Counted from the first letter of the stretch, positions 36,469-46,721 are shown. The stretch: 64,000 nt of DNA from Paenibacillus alvei DSM 29 (GCF_000293805.1 NZ_AMBZ01000008.1:304969-368968); one strand, 5' to 3'. Notes: generated by a model from the sequence alone, not told the origin. A program made the numbers and translations.

Positions 36469-36924
36469 TTAGAGGCGTTGCATAATGAAATCAGTCAAGT
36501 CGACTTGGACGACCTTGCCTTCCGGCAACTGCTTATTAATCAATTCAAGCAGCTTGGAACATAATTGATCCTGTCCCTTCATGCCTTGCAGCTCTTCTGG
36601 CTTCATATCAGCGAGCGTGCGCAGTATGAGAGGCTTAATGCGAAGGTCTTTGATCTTGTCGAACTGTTCCTTGGTCTTCTTGCTGTCCAATTGAAATGCG
36701 AATCCTGTCAGCACAATATAGTCGTGATCCGCCAGGTTCGTCTTGATTTCATTCATACTGGACGTCATATCTACAATTTCATCGGCAGACAGTCTAGGTA
36801 CGGCAATGTTCCCAGTTGGGGTTGCTTGTTTCCCTGGTGTTGTGTTCCATATTATAATGACTACCACTGCAATTAACGTGAGCGCTAGCAGCACCGTAAT
36901 CATCCACGGCAGCATTCTTTTCAT
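36469..36924 (-). CDS. fliL: Flagellar basal body-associated protein FliL
   Basis: Membrane protein around the stator ring. It has 151 residues: one N-terminal helix (MLPWMITVLLALTLIAVVVI) and a periplasm-facing domain (DYIVLTGFAFQLDSKKTKEQ, FDKIKDLRIKPLILRTLADM, final LPEGKVVQVDLTDFIMQ). It overlaps flbD by four bases and precedes fliM. Confidence 0.93.
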   Translation of the reverse strand: MKRMLPWMITVLLALTLIAVVVIIIWNTTPGKQATPTGNIAVPRLSADEIVDMTSSMNEIKTNLADHDYIVLTGFAFQLDSKKTKEQFDKIKDLRIKPLILRTLADMKPEELQGMKGQDQLCSKLLELINKQLPEGKVVQVDLTDFIMQRL

Positions 36925-37145
36925 GGTTGACCCTCCGATAATTCTGTCTTCTTCGTTCCTGCAATAATGCCTACAGAACGTATGTATTGTTCAATACGGG
37001 TAATAACTTCTTGCCCTTTCTCCAGCACAATTACCTTTTTACCTGTCGTTAGGGTGATGTACGTATCTGGCGTCTCTTCAACGGACTCGATAAGAAGGGC
37101 GTTCACCCAAATAGGCGATCCATTCAATCTCGTAACAGATATCAT
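36921..37145 (-). CDS. flbD: FlbD/SwrD family flagellar protein
   Basis: A 74-residue protein of the FlbD family. In B. subtilis SwrD raises flagellar motor torque for swarming. The start ISVTRLNGSPIWVNALLIES and ETPDTYITLTTGKKVIVLEK are the family's core. It is preceded by GGAGGAATAGA and is located between flgE and fliL, as usual. Confidence 0.92.
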   Translation of the reverse strand: MISVTRLNGSPIWVNALLIESVEETPDTYITLTTGKKVIVLEKGQEVITRIEQYIRSVGIIAGTKKTELSEGQP

Positions 37146-37174
37146 TCTATTCCTCCTTTCGAGCGCCGCCCGTC

Positions 37175-37217
37175 ATCCCGCAAGCTTGGCCATTACAGAC
37201 ACGGCTACCTGCGGGAT
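37175..37217 (-). repeat. Long-range inverted repeat between flgE and flbD
   Basis: ATCCCGCA and TGCGGGAT (8 bp) enclose 27 bases that include AAGCTT. No U run follows, so it is more likely an mRNA stability or processing stem than a terminator. Confidence 0.4.
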
Positions 37218-37241
37218 TCAGGAAGCATTATCTGCTAATGC

Positions 37242-38063
37242 TTATCGCTTCAAATTAACAACCTCTTGCAACACTTCATCTGAAGTGGTGATGATGCGAG
37301 AGTTCGCTTGGAAGCCGCGTTGTGCAACGATCATTTCTGTGAATTCAGAAGTCAGATCGACGTTCGACATTTCCAATTGACCTGAAATGATAGCGCCTGT
37401 ACCTGCTTCCGGATCGTTCGCCTCCGAAAACTCATCAAGAGTGCCGCCCTCGATCGCATTCGGTGTCAAGCGGTACAAGTTGCCCCCAACCTTTTCCAGA
37501 CCTTCAGGATTCGGAATTTTTGCAATACCGATTTTAACACCGGTTGCTTCCGTCGTACCGTCATCCTTCTTTGCTACGATTTCACCATTTTGCCCGATAG
37601 TGAAGGCAACGATCTCTTCATCCAGCGTAATTGGCTCACCACCTGCATCCAATACCCGCAAGCCGTCAGAAGTAACGAGTTGGCGATTGGCATCCAGATG
37701 GAAGTCACCAGCCCGTGTAAAGAAGGTAGCCCCATCTTCCCCCATGCGAACCGCGAAGAATCCATCTCCATCAATACGCAAGTCTAGCGGACGGTTCGTC
37801 GTCATCGCACTGCCGCCTGTATGAATATTGTCAATCGAAGCAACAACAGAGCCGAGTCCGATCTGCTTGGCATTGACGCCTCCTGTACCATCATCACCTG
37901 GTGCAGTTGTTCCTGATACCGTTTGGCTCATAATATCCTTAAAGGTTACACGTCCAGCCTTGAAGCCAGCTGTGTTCACGTTCGCAATGTTATTGCCGAT
38001 TACGTCCAGCTTGGTTTGAAAGCCGCGCATCCCGGATACACCCGAGTACATGGATCGAATCAT
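37242..38063 (-). CDS. flgE: Flagellar hook protein FlgE (FlgG-like short form)
   Basis: Forms the hook. It has 273 residues, the short Bacillus-type hook protein formerly called FlgG. The N-terminal rod/hook motif is MIRSMYSGVSGMRGFQTKLD with NNIANVNTAGFKAGRVTFKD. The C-terminal coiled-coil motif is VDLTSEFTEMIVAQRGFQAN followed by SRIITTSDEVLQEVVNLKR. The order after flgD and the flagellar operon protein fits Bacillota. The 144-base gap before it holds only very short frames and a GGAGG site next to the start. Confidence 0.92.
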   Translation of the reverse strand: MIRSMYSGVSGMRGFQTKLDVIGNNIANVNTAGFKAGRVTFKDIMSQTVSGTTAPGDDGTGGVNAKQIGLGSVVASIDNIHTGGSAMTTNRPLDLRIDGDGFFAVRMGEDGATFFTRAGDFHLDANRQLVTSDGLRVLDAGGEPITLDEEIVAFTIGQNGEIVAKKDDGTTEATGVKIGIAKIPNPEGLEKVGGNLYRLTPNAIEGGTLDEFSEANDPEAGTGAIISGQLEMSNVDLTSEFTEMIVAQRGFQANSRIITTSDEVLQEVVNLKR

Positions 38064-38207
38064 TTTTTTACCTCCGACTATTCATTATTCCGCTCACTTC
38101 AGTCGTTCCATGAGCGAAGGCCTCCTTAACGGTCCAGCCTTGTTATACAGCGTTCTTACCGCGTGTATAATCTTTCATCTTTGTTTCCTATTCACAACCA
38201 GTGAACA

Positions 38208-38606
38208 TTAATTCATAAGAACAGCACTGTCTATTTGTGTAAAGATGTGATCCTGTTGAGATGCCTCGTCCAAAGCAGTAATCACCGTTCGAGATTGAAC
38301 ATTCACAATAAACGCCTGCTTATTGACTACAACCAACGACTGCTTAGCCCCTTTGGATTCTGCTTGTGAAATAGCCTGCTTCATTTTTTGCATGAGATCC
38401 GGCGTCATGGACATCCCGCGCTCCTTCATTCGAGCTTGCGCATGATGACTGAACCGAACATCCTCTTGCTTATGAAGCTCCTGACTCAGCAGCTGCTGGA
38501 ACGGAGGGAGAGCATTGGTCTTTCCGTTCAAAGCCGTCCGCGAAGTTGAACTTGCCTGTACAGGACGAATCGGCGGCAAGTGTCCTAGCGGCCCATGGAT
38601 ATTCAT
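38208..38606 (-). CDS. Flagellar operon protein of the TIGR02530 type
   Basis: A 132-residue protein found between flgD and flgE in many Bacillota and Clostridia; the function is not established. The diagnostic part is C-terminal: [39 protein letters not shown] and [16 protein letters not shown]. The N terminus ([17 protein letters not shown]) is Pro-rich. The start overlaps the flgD stop by four bases. Confidence 0.85.
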   Translation of the reverse strand: MNIHGPLGHLPPIRPVQASSTSRTALNGKTNALPPFQQLLSQELHKQEDVRFSHHAQARMKERGMSMTPDLMQKMKQAISQAESKGAKQSLVVVNKQAFIVNVQSRTVITALDEASQQDHIFTQIDSAVLMN

Positions 38607-39142
38607 GAGTTTTTCTCCACGGCTTGTTCCGGCTTGCTTGTCTTATTTCCATCCTCTTGTTCGCCCGATGGCATGCGAATTTCCGTAATGTACTTCATTT
38701 CGACTTCGTCCTTGCCTACTTTGGCATACATTTTATTATCACGGACTAATATTGAATCCACGATACCTGACTTGATTTGAGTCGTGCTTTCATTACCATC
38801 CGTGTCCGCTGCATCTTTTTGAGCGATCCAATTAATTTGCTTTCCAATCATATTGGAGGACATTCCAAGCGTCTGCTGCATCGTATTCATCTGCGTCGAA
38901 ATATTCATCAACTGCTCAACAGAACTGAATTGCGCCATCTGTGCGATAAAGTCGCGATCCTGCATTGGCTGCATCGGATCCTGGTTTTGCAATTGCGTGA
39001 TTAGAATTTTAAGAAATTCATCCTTGCCCAGCTTCTTCTCTTCCACACGTCCTGCCAAAGCCATATTGTCCTTGTGATAGTTCGGGAACGTTACGACTTT
39101 ATGCAACTGATTGTTCGTGACACCATTAATTTCTCCCGGCAC
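38603..39142 (-). CDS. flgD: Flagellar hook cap/scaffold protein FlgD
   Basis: Scaffold required for hook polymerisation. It has 179 residues starting with GTG at 39142, with GGGAGGGG upstream. The family's N-terminal block is [20 protein letters not shown] and [20 protein letters not shown]. The C-terminal part is short, as in Bacillus, with [19 protein letters not shown]. It lies between fliK and the TIGR02530-type gene. Confidence 0.95.
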   Translation of the reverse strand: MPGEINGVTNNQLHKVVTFPNYHKDNMALAGRVEEKKLGKDEFLKILITQLQNQDPMQPMQDRDFIAQMAQFSSVEQLMNISTQMNTMQQTLGMSSNMIGKQINWIAQKDAADTDGNESTTQIKSGIVDSILVRDNKMYAKVGKDEVEMKYITEIRMPSGEQEDGNKTSKPEQAVEKNS

Positions 39143-39189
39143 TTCCGCCCCTCCCTTCTCAATGCTTGCTGTTCTACATTGCGTACGAT

Positions 39190-40512
39190 TTATACCGATG
39201 CTGAGAAGGTAGATTGACCATGAGCACGCAGTGCCTCTTTCACTTGCTCTTCATCTTGTATTAGCGCTGCTGCTTCTTCAATGGAAGCTGCTGCTGAACG
39301 CTGCTTTGATTGACGTTCTGACGACTGTTGTCGGTTAGCATTGGACTCTCTTTGTTCTTGGAACATCGATGAAGTCAAGGATGAAGCTGGCTGCTGCGCA
39401 ACTTCAATCTTCTCAACTTGGATGCCTTGTGTCTGCAGCGCTCCGCGCAGCATTGACATCTGTTGCTCCAGCATTTCCTTCGCTAGTCCATGCTCCGTCA
39501 TAAAACGAGCTGTCAATTGTCCATTATGCATCGTTAAGCGAATATCAACTTGTCCCAAATGCTCCGGATACAACGAGATTTTCGCTTCGGAAACACTTCC
39601 TAGCTTGCTGAAGCGAAGCTGCTTCACAATGAATCCAGACATTTCATTTGCAAATCGATCAGCATGAACAACAGGTGTAGATTTCGCTGTATTCAATCCG
39701 TCCTGTTTCATTGCCCATTGACCCGCCAGCATGACTTGTTGAACAGGCTGTCCTTCGTTGCTGTCCAATGTGGTTGGTTCCACAACAGCTCCTGATGCTG
39801 CTTGATTCGCTGTAGATGGACGAAGCAGTGCATTTAATTCGTCGATCCTTTTCACGACACCCTGCAATTGGCCATCCTCTTGCCCAGCGGCCTTAGATGC
39901 AGCCGCTTGATTCGCTCCATTTCCAGTAATGAACCGCAAAAGATCCTGATTCCCATCAACTTCTGAGCCAGTACCATTAGCAAGAAGCGCAGCACGCAGC
40001 ATATGAGTGAATTGATGCGGTTCAGCATTGCCCTTTGGTGCTTCCAAATACGCCGCCAATTGAGCCAATACATCACGAACCGCTATTGTAATCGTCTCTG
40101 GCTGTGCAATCAAATTCTGAAACTGTGCTGAGTCTCCTTGCTGTCCTGGATTCTGCTGTTGTAGCCACTCGTGCGTCTGCAGAAGCCACTGCTGCAATGC
40201 AGCCATTAGTGCAGAGTCGGGATTTGCTGCAAGCTGCTCATCCAGCTGCTTAAGCGGCTCATCGAACCATTGATCAATGACCGCCGTTAACGCCTCCCCG
40301 TCTTCGGAGCCCAGCGCAGACAGAAGCTCATTTGAAGACATCATCGAGCTAAGCGAAGAAGACATCGTCGCTTCTCCTTCAGCCCCAGCACCGCCCATGC
40401 ACTGAGCAAGGGTAGCCCAGAATCCACTGGCGCCAGTATCGCCTTTTGATTGAACACCGCTGAAAAAGGATGCTGCATTACCAGCTGATACGTTCGTAAC
40501 CGTTCCTGACAT
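39190..40512 (-). CDS. fliK: Flagellar hook-length control protein FliK
   Basis: Secreted ruler protein that sets hook length and triggers the FlhB switch. It has 440 residues. The N-terminal three quarters is variable and rich in Gln and Ala. The conserved Flg_hook domain is near the C-terminal end: [39 protein letters not shown] and [18 protein letters not shown] Gln/Ser/Arg-rich tail follows ([16 protein letters not shown]). It lies between motE and flgD. Confidence 0.93.
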   Translation of the reverse strand: MSGTVTNVSAGNAASFFSGVQSKGDTGASGFWATLAQCMGGAGAEGEATMSSSLSSMMSSNELLSALGSEDGEALTAVIDQWFDEPLKQLDEQLAANPDSALMAALQQWLLQTHEWLQQQNPGQQGDSAQFQNLIAQPETITIAVRDVLAQLAAYLEAPKGNAEPHQFTHMLRAALLANGTGSEVDGNQDLLRFITGNGANQAAASKAAGQEDGQLQGVVKRIDELNALLRPSTANQAASGAVVEPTTLDSNEGQPVQQVMLAGQWAMKQDGLNTAKSTPVVHADRFANEMSGFIVKQLRFSKLGSVSEAKISLYPEHLGQVDIRLTMHNGQLTARFMTEHGLAKEMLEQQMSMLRGALQTQGIQVEKIEVAQQPASSLTSSMFQEQRESNANRQQSSERQSKQRSAAASIEEAAALIQDEEQVKEALRAHGQSTFSASV

Positions 40513-40539
40513 GTTATCACCTCCTTCCGTAATTTACGG

Positions 40540-41466
40540 TTATTGGTTCGGCAATAATTTTGCAACTAATTTGGCAGTCTTTGTCTTGTCCAAATCAGTC
40601 ATCGCATTGATTAATTTCGAGCGCGTCGCATCATCGACCGAGCTCAATACCGTCAATGCTTTGTCCGGGTTGATTTTTGCTGTTTCAAGCAGGAAGCTTG
40701 CCCCACTCTTCGGAGTCATGCTTGAGAATGTTTTGCTAAGTTGTGAGCGATCCAGCCCCGTTTGAGCCTCTTTCGTACTTTCGTTCTTCTTCAGTCTTGC
40801 TTGCAGAGCGCGTACTTCGAGATTGTCGGACGGCTTGATATTCTTCAACATCATGGATGCCTCAGCTGCCACCTTCGGATTCATCTTCTCTAGAACCTTG
40901 ACTCGGTTATCCTGCTTCATCGCATTTAATACAAGCACAATTTCTTCCGTCGCCATGTTTTCTAAAATGGGCGCTGCCTTACTTGGCATCATCTTCGCAT
41001 AGATATTCGCCAAATCCTTAATTTGTCGATCTGACTGCTCTTGGTTGGTTTGTTCTTCTTGGCGATTGCTCTTGAGCGTTTGCAGTTCATGCTTCAACTC
41101 GGCAACTTCACCCTCCAAAGTTTTACGCTTGTCCGCTAGAACCCGTAAATCCTGATCTTTCGAAGTAAGCAATGCCTTCAATTCAGTTATTTGATCAGAC
41201 TGTGCCTTAGCGTCATCCTGTTTCGCTTTCTCTTTTTTCTCTTCCTTCGCTTTTTCCTTCGTTGCCTCGTCTGGAGTGACCCATTTATTCACGATCGGAA
41301 TTTCACTCGCAATCGACACCAACTGGTTGCGCCAGTTTGCATTAAAAAGCGTCAAGAGCACGCCGATAAGAATAATCGCGAAAATAATTGGAGTTACAAA
41401 GAACAAAAACCGCTCAAAACCTGAATAATTACTTTCTTTCTCTTCTTCTGTCATTATCTCTGACAC
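40540..41466 (-). CDS. Flagellar protein of the MotE/YlxF type with MgtE-N-like repeats
   Basis: It has 308 residues: one membrane helix (RFLFFVTPIIFAIILIGVLL), a charged coiled coil (about 75-150, EAKEEKKEKAKQDDAKAQS-like), then helical repeats resembling FliG/MgtE-N domains: IYAKMMPSKAAPILENMATE, EIVLVLNAMKQDNRVKVLEK and MNPKVAAEASMMLKNIKP. A second partial repeat follows (TFSSMTPKSGASFLLETAK). The location between fliJ and fliK matches B. subtilis ylxF and the MotE chaperone of other bacteria. The exact role here is inferred. Confidence 0.82.
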   Translation of the reverse strand: MSEIMTEEEKESNYSGFERFLFFVTPIIFAIILIGVLLTLFNANWRNQLVSIASEIPIVNKWVTPDEATKEKAKEEKKEKAKQDDAKAQSDQITELKALLTSKDQDLRVLADKRKTLEGEVAELKHELQTLKSNRQEEQTNQEQSDRQIKDLANIYAKMMPSKAAPILENMATEEIVLVLNAMKQDNRVKVLEKMNPKVAAEASMMLKNIKPSDNLEVRALQARLKKNESTKEAQTGLDRSQLSKTFSSMTPKSGASFLLETAKINPDKALTVLSSVDDATRSKLINAMTDLDKTKTAKLVAKLLPNQ

Positions 41467-41511
41467 TGCTATCCCTCCTGCTTGTGCGGCGGGTCTGAAC
41501 CGGTATCCATG

Positions 41512-41958
41512 TTAGCGGGCGGCCATGTGATAGCGGACCGTTGCGAGCTCGTCCATCTCACTTTGCTCCCACAATGCCGTTTGCCGCTTGAACTCCTCTT
41601 CTGCTTTTTCACGGGCTTTGGTCCATACCTTTTCATCTGTCATCCGTTCGGCAAGCTCACCTTGCTTGTCCTGAACATGGATTTCGGCAGAGCGCACCCG
41701 TGTCCTCGCATGTTGGATTTGCTGTTCCACATGGGAGATGTACTGCTGCCAAGCTTGAACTTGCGCAGCCGGCGCACAGCTGTCTACGCTCTGCTGCAGT
41801 TGCTGCCTCGCTGTCTCGAATTCTCGAAGACATTCCTGTAGACTATTCTCCTCTGCATGAAGATGTCCAACAGCCTCTGACAGCATCCATTCTGCTTGTT
41901 TCTTCTCATTCGTCTTCAGATCCAGTACCTTCTGGAATGAATAATGAAAAGCTCGCAC
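41512..41958 (-). CDS. fliJ: Flagellar export chaperone FliJ
   Basis: Coiled-coil export protein that couples FliI to FlhA. It has 148 residues, almost entirely helical (FHYSFQKVLDLKTNEKKQAE; SHVEQQIQHARTRVRSAEIH; EEFKRQTALWEQSEMDELA). It is located seven bases after fliI and before motE. Confidence 0.92.
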   Translation of the reverse strand: MRAFHYSFQKVLDLKTNEKKQAEWMLSEAVGHLHAEENSLQECLREFETARQQLQQSVDSCAPAAQVQAWQQYISHVEQQIQHARTRVRSAEIHVQDKQGELAERMTDEKVWTKAREKAEEEFKRQTALWEQSEMDELATVRYHMAAR

Positions 41959-41965
41959 TGCTCAT

Positions 41966-43294
41966 TCAACTCCCTGGAAATTGCATCATTAATTGCTCAA
42001 CTGTGTTCTCATAAGAAGCCTGCTCCTCAATACGCTGCTTCGTGAACGACTCGATTTGTTCAATATAGGCAATAGCCTCATCGATCGCCGGGTTACTGCC
42101 CTGCTGATAAGCGCCGATGTTAATTAAATCTTCGGATTCACGGTAGACCGCTAGCAGCCGCTTCAATTGCTCTGCGGCTAATTGATGATCTCTTGGCACA
42201 ATATCCTTCATAACCCGACTGACACTAGCCAATATATCGATTGCAGGAAAATGTCCCTTATTGGCGATGCTTCGGTTCAACACAATGTGTCCATCAAGTA
42301 TCCCACGTACCGCATCGGCAATTGGTTCATTCATATCATCACCGTCAACGAGCACGGTATAAAAAGCAGTAATCGAGCCGCTAGTTCCGGTTCCCGAGCG
42401 TTCCAGCAGCTTCGGCAAGCTTGCGAACACAGAAGGAGTATAACCGCGTGTCGCCGGAGGCTCTCCTACTGCAAGTCCAACCTCACGCATTGCCATCGCA
42501 TAACGGGTAACGGAATCCATCATGAGCATGACATTCATGCCGCGATCTCGGAAATACTCCGCAATCGTCGTTGCTATCAGCGCACCCTTAATCCGAACGA
42601 GCGCAGGCTGATCCGAGGTTGCAACAATAACAACTGAACGAGCAAGACCTTCAGGCCCCAAATCCCGCTCAATAAACTCCAACACTTCACGTCCGCGTTC
42701 ACCAATAAGAGCAATGACGTTCACATCAGCATCGGTATTGCGTGCAATCATGCCAAGAAGTGTACTCTTCCCGACGCCTGATCCGGCAAATATACCTACG
42801 CGCTGACCATTGCCTATCGTCAGTAATCCATCGATTGCTCGTACACCGACTCCTATTGGACTGCTGACTCGTTGGCGTTTCAACGGATTGGCCGGTGTAT
42901 TCGTTGTTGAATACTGTGACATTCGTGTCGGCAAGTAGGAACCGTCAAGCGGTCTTCCAAGTCCATCTAACACTTTGCCAAGAAGCTCTGATCCGACTGA
43001 TACGCTTAATGGCTTGCCAGTGCCTACAACATCACAGCCAGGACCTATGGATTGCAGTTCACCAAGAGGCATAAGAAGCACCTTATTGTCTCGGAAGCCT
43101 ACTACCTCCGCCATTAACGGCTCGCAGCCCTTCGACGGGTAGATATAACATACTTCCCCAACGCTTGCATCCGGCCCCTCGGATTCAACCATTAATCCGA
43201 TTACTTGTGTTACCTTGCCATTTACACGGACAGGATCTACTTGCCGTAAATAATCCATGTATTTATTCGCATTCCATTTGTAATTAAGCGTCAT
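41966..43294 (-). CDS. fliI: Flagellum-specific ATPase FliI
   Basis: Hexameric ATPase of the export apparatus, related to F1-beta. It has 442 residues with Walker A GSGVGKST, DVNVIALIGERGREVLEFIE and Walker B VMLMMDSVTRYAMAMREVGL. RGYTPSVFASLPKLLERSG follows. The C-terminal helical domain is complete. The start at 43294 overlaps fliH by 11 bases. Confidence 0.97.
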   Translation of the reverse strand: MTLNYKWNANKYMDYLRQVDPVRVNGKVTQVIGLMVESEGPDASVGEVCYIYPSKGCEPLMAEVVGFRDNKVLLMPLGELQSIGPGCDVVGTGKPLSVSVGSELLGKVLDGLGRPLDGSYLPTRMSQYSTTNTPANPLKRQRVSSPIGVGVRAIDGLLTIGNGQRVGIFAGSGVGKSTLLGMIARNTDADVNVIALIGERGREVLEFIERDLGPEGLARSVVIVATSDQPALVRIKGALIATTIAEYFRDRGMNVMLMMDSVTRYAMAMREVGLAVGEPPATRGYTPSVFASLPKLLERSGTGTSGSITAFYTVLVDGDDMNEPIADAVRGILDGHIVLNRSIANKGHFPAIDILASVSRVMKDIVPRDHQLAAEQLKRLLAVYRESEDLINIGAYQQGSNPAIDEAIAYIEQIESFTKQRIEEQASYENTVEQLMMQFPGS

Positions 43295-44138
43295 CGTCTA
43301 TACGCTCCTCTTGCTGTATCGCCACCTGCAGCAGTGCCTTCTTGATTTCAGACAACTGTGTGTCAATGCGGGCGTCGATGCTTCCAAGGGATGACCGTAC
43401 AACACAGCCCCCATCGTTCACGCTTGTATCCGGAATAATTTCCAGTTCAGCTTGAGAATCTATGGCAAGTCCAAGTTCTTCTCTAGCCGCATGTACGAAG
43501 GAGAACTGCTCTGGCGATACACACAGCGTAATTGTTCCGCTCTCACGCTTGCGGGCAAGTGTTCGGCGAGCAATTTCGAGTATAATGTCCGGATCGACCG
43601 TAAGCTGCTGTTGAATGACCTTCTCCGCAACGGCACAGCTAAGCGTAACGACGAAAGGCTCAGCCTCCTGGAGGATTTGCTCTTTGGCCTGATACGCTTG
43701 CTGCAAAACAGCTTGGGCTTCAGCGATTTTACGCTCATATGCCTGCTGAATTTCCTGCTCCGCTTGGGCCATCCCTTGCTGATAGCCTTCGTCATATCCT
43801 TGCTGCTTCAACGACTCGACAAGTTGCTCATCTTGCTCTCTCCGCTCTGTCCACCAGGCATCGATCTGTTCATGAGCTTCGCTTAACATTGTTTCAGCTT
43901 CTTCCGCTGCATTTCGCACATGCTCTTCAGCGAACGATTCTGCATCATCGAGAATGGACTGCCGCAAGCTTGCAAGCTGCTCATCCTTATTCAGGACATG
44001 CTCCGCTGTTACCGGCTCAGCTTCTTCTTCATTCGGTTCCGTGTTCTGTTCGAGATGGCGGCGAACCGCCTCCAGCATTCTCAGCTGCTCGACAGGTACA
44101 TACTGTGTTGATTTGATGACATTAGACAACGATATCAT
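43284..44138 (-). CDS. fliH: Flagellar assembly protein FliH
   Basis: Stator-like regulator of FliI, similar to a fused b/delta of F-type ATPases. It has 284 residues: an N-terminal variable part, a long coiled coil with Gln/Glu-rich glycine-spaced repeats (QQGYDEGYQQGMAQAEQEIQ) and a C-terminal delta-like domain (FVVTLSCAVAEKVIQQQLTV; SSLGSIDARIDTQLSEIKKA). Its start ATG at 44138 lies inside the end of fliG, using GGAGGAG there. Confidence 0.93.
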   Translation of the reverse strand: MISLSNVIKSTQYVPVEQLRMLEAVRRHLEQNTEPNEEEAEPVTAEHVLNKDEQLASLRQSILDDAESFAEEHVRNAAEEAETMLSEAHEQIDAWWTERREQDEQLVESLKQQGYDEGYQQGMAQAEQEIQQAYERKIAEAQAVLQQAYQAKEQILQEAEPFVVTLSCAVAEKVIQQQLTVDPDIILEIARRTLARKRESGTITLCVSPEQFSFVHAAREELGLAIDSQAELEIIPDTSVNDGGCVVRSSLGSIDARIDTQLSEIKKALLQVAIQQEERIDDDA

Positions 44139-45129
44139 CTCCTCCGCCGCGAGCGATGATCACTTCACCCGCTTCTTCTAAGCGACGGATAGTCGACACA
44201 ATTCGGGTCTGCGCTTCTTCCACATCACGCAGCCGCACTGGACCCATAAATTCCATTTCTTCCTTGAACGTATCCGCCATCCGTTTGGACATGTTCCGGA
44301 ATATCGATTCGCGAACCTCTTCGCTGGCAACCTTGAGCGCAAGCTGCAAGTCGCTGTTGTCGATGTCGCGGATAATGCGTTGAATCGAACGGTTGTCGAT
44401 ATTGACGATATCCTCGAATACGAACATTCTCTTTTTGATTTCTTCAGCCAATTCCGGATCCTGAATTTCAAGTGAGTCCAGAATTGTGCGTTCCGTGCCT
44501 CGATCGACGCCATTCAAAATGTTGACGATCGATTCGATGCCGCCCGCACTTGTATAATCCTGTGTAACTGTAGACGACAGCTTTTGTTCCAATACTTGCT
44601 CCACTTGGCTAATAACTTCTGGTGAAGTGCTGTCCATAAGCGCAACTCTTCTTGCGACCTCTGCCTGCTTCTCTGGCGGAAGTGAGGAGAGAATGACCGA
44701 TGCTTGCTCGGTTTGCAAATAAGAGAGCACCAGCGCAATCGTTTGAACATTTTCGTTTTGGATAAAGTTGAAAATCTGCTGAGCGTCTGCTTTGCGTGCA
44801 AAGTCAAACGGTCTCACCTGCAGCGTAGCTGTCAGACGATTAATAATATCCAATGCCTTCTGCTGTCCAAGCGCCTTTTCCAATATTTCTTTTGCGTATG
44901 TAATACCGCCTTGCGATATATATTCCTGTGCCAAGCAAATTTGATGGAATTCGCTCATCACTGCTTCTTTTTCCGCTGCATCTACTTTACGTACATTAGC
45001 GATTTCGAGCGTTAACTGCTCAATCTCTTCATCCCTGAGGTGCTTGAATATTTGGGCTGACACTTCCGGTCCGAGAGTGATGAGCAAAATTGCCGCTTTT
45101 TGTCTGCCTGTTAATCCACCTTTGACCAT
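44122..45129 (-). CDS. fliG: Flagellar motor switch protein FliG
   Basis: Rotor protein that contacts the stators. From ATG at 45129 (MVKGGLTGRQKAAILLITLG), five bases after the fliF stop and with GAGGTGAGC upstream, it has 335 residues. Armadillo-type domains are visible: EHPQTIA-like NVQTIALVLSYLQTEQASVI, RVALMDSTSPEVISQVEQVL, and the torque helix region IQRIIRDIDNSDLQLALKVA. GPVRLRDVEEAQTRIVSTIR closes it. An ATG at 45159 inside fliF is not favoured. Confidence 0.97.
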   Translation of the reverse strand: MVKGGLTGRQKAAILLITLGPEVSAQIFKHLRDEEIEQLTLEIANVRKVDAAEKEAVMSEFHQICLAQEYISQGGITYAKEILEKALGQQKALDIINRLTATLQVRPFDFARKADAQQIFNFIQNENVQTIALVLSYLQTEQASVILSSLPPEKQAEVARRVALMDSTSPEVISQVEQVLEQKLSSTVTQDYTSAGGIESIVNILNGVDRGTERTILDSLEIQDPELAEEIKKRMFVFEDIVNIDNRSIQRIIRDIDNSDLQLALKVASEEVRESIFRNMSKRMADTFKEEMEFMGPVRLRDVEEAQTRIVSTIRRLEEAGEVIIARGGGDDIVV

Positions 45130-45134
45130 TCCGC

Positions 45135-46721
45135 TCACCTCGATTCCTCTACTAGCCATGTGCGCAGCAATTTAACAAATTCATCCGGTTTCTTCTTCGC
45201 TAGCGATTCCAGTTGTTTACGCACTTGATGTTCGCCTGTCAAATTCTCCAAATCAATCGAAGGAAGCTCGATTTGAGACGCGCCGGACATTTCGGACTCG
45301 TAATATTCTTCTTCCTCTTCTTGTCTGCGTTTGCGAACGACCGCATAGGTAATTCCTCCTGCTACAGCTAGTAGTCCGAGCGCACCCGCACCATACCATA
45401 CCCAGGTCGGAATCGATTGTTTATCAGACGCAGCTCCATCTTTAGAACCATTTTGCGTCATGACTGAAACTTTTTGCGTCAAGTCAGCGTCTGTATAAGT
45501 AACACCTGAATCTCTTAATTGAGTGGCAACGATACTGCGCAGCACCTTCTCAACCTGCTGCACACGATCTTGCTGCATTCGATCGGAGTCAATTGCCGCA
45601 TGAATGGTTAAATCTTTAACCGCATACGGACTTGCTTCAATCGTGTTCGATATTCGATTCACATCGTAATTGGTCGTACGTTGGGATTTCTCGGAGTTCG
45701 TCTCTCCGCCGTTAGATGCAGAAGGATAATTCGTCACTTCTCCATCACCCACGCCAGCAACACCACTTTCAGGTGAACCTTTGCCTGTATGGGATTCCTG
45801 CATTTCCTGTACGCTGATTTCAATCCCTTTTATCTCTTCCTTATTTACAGGTTCGACAAGATCTTCTTTCTTGTGGATTTTGTCGAAATTCAATTTGGCA
45901 GAGACAAGAATATGAACCTGATCAGCAGGGAATTGCCCGTTCAGGAACTGTTGTACCGTCATGCGAATATCATTTTCGTACTTACGTTGAATTTTGAGCT
46001 GCTCATCGACTTCACCGAGCGCATTTTTCCCATTGCCGCCAACAGAACCCGAAGCGAAGAACATGCTCTCATTGCTGGAAATCGTAATATTATCAATTGG
46101 TAAATGTGGAACAGCTGTTTTTACTAGATTAAAGTATCCATCTACTTCTGCTTGGTTCGGTTGATAACCGCTTTTAAAGCTAAGCACGATGGATGCCGAT
46201 GCCTGTTCCTGATCGGGTGTTGCAAATACCGTTTCTTTAGGAAGATTGACGATTACTTTTGCATCTTGGACACCTTGCATTTGACGCAGTAACCGTTCGA
46301 CTTCTCCGTTCAATGCGTTCTTGTATCGAACGTCAAATACATTGTCGGTCATTCCACTCATCAAGCCGTCTGCACCGAATGATTCGAAGCCGATCGATCC
46401 ATTCTTCACAATCCCTTGCGCACCGACATCTACCTTTACTTTTGCAGCCGAGGTGCTCGGGACGGATATTTGGCTTCCATTGGAACTTAATTGATACGGA
46501 ATGTTGTTCGAATTTAAATACTCAATGATTCCAGCCGCATCATTCGCATTCAAGTCGCGAAATGCGAGTTCATACTCGGTTCTAGAAAACAAATAAGTCA
46601 TAATGACTGCAGCTACTAGAACAAGGCCTATTGTCGACAGAAGCAATGCTTTTTGCTTCTTGCTGAATTGATTCCAATACCGAGATACTTGTTCACGATA
46701 CTGGGTCACTTTTTCATTCAC
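45135..46721 (-). CDS. fliF: Flagellar MS-ring protein FliF
   Basis: Forms the MS ring in the membrane. It has 528 residues with GTG start at 46721. There are two membrane helices (KALLLSTIGLVLVAAVIMTY and VWYGAGALGLLAVAGGITYA). Ring-building domains include YEVAFRDL-type EYELAFRDLNANDAAGIIEY, LLRQMQGVQDAKVIVNLPKE and the later VQQFLNGQFPADQVHILVSA. The C-terminal tail (EFVKLLRTWLVEE) binds FliG. It follows fliE. Confidence 0.96.
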   Translation of the reverse strand: MNEKVTQYREQVSRYWNQFSKKQKALLLSTIGLVLVAAVIMTYLFSRTEYELAFRDLNANDAAGIIEYLNSNNIPYQLSSNGSQISVPSTSAAKVKVDVGAQGIVKNGSIGFESFGADGLMSGMTDNVFDVRYKNALNGEVERLLRQMQGVQDAKVIVNLPKETVFATPDQEQASASIVLSFKSGYQPNQAEVDGYFNLVKTAVPHLPIDNITISSNESMFFASGSVGGNGKNALGEVDEQLKIQRKYENDIRMTVQQFLNGQFPADQVHILVSAKLNFDKIHKKEDLVEPVNKEEIKGIEISVQEMQESHTGKGSPESGVAGVGDGEVTNYPSASNGGETNSEKSQRTTNYDVNRISNTIEASPYAVKDLTIHAAIDSDRMQQDRVQQVEKVLRSIVATQLRDSGVTYTDADLTQKVSVMTQNGSKDGAASDKQSIPTWVWYGAGALGLLAVAGGITYAVVRKRRQEEEEEYYESEMSGASQIELPSIDLENLTGEHQVRKQLESLAKKKPDEFVKLLRTWLVEESR

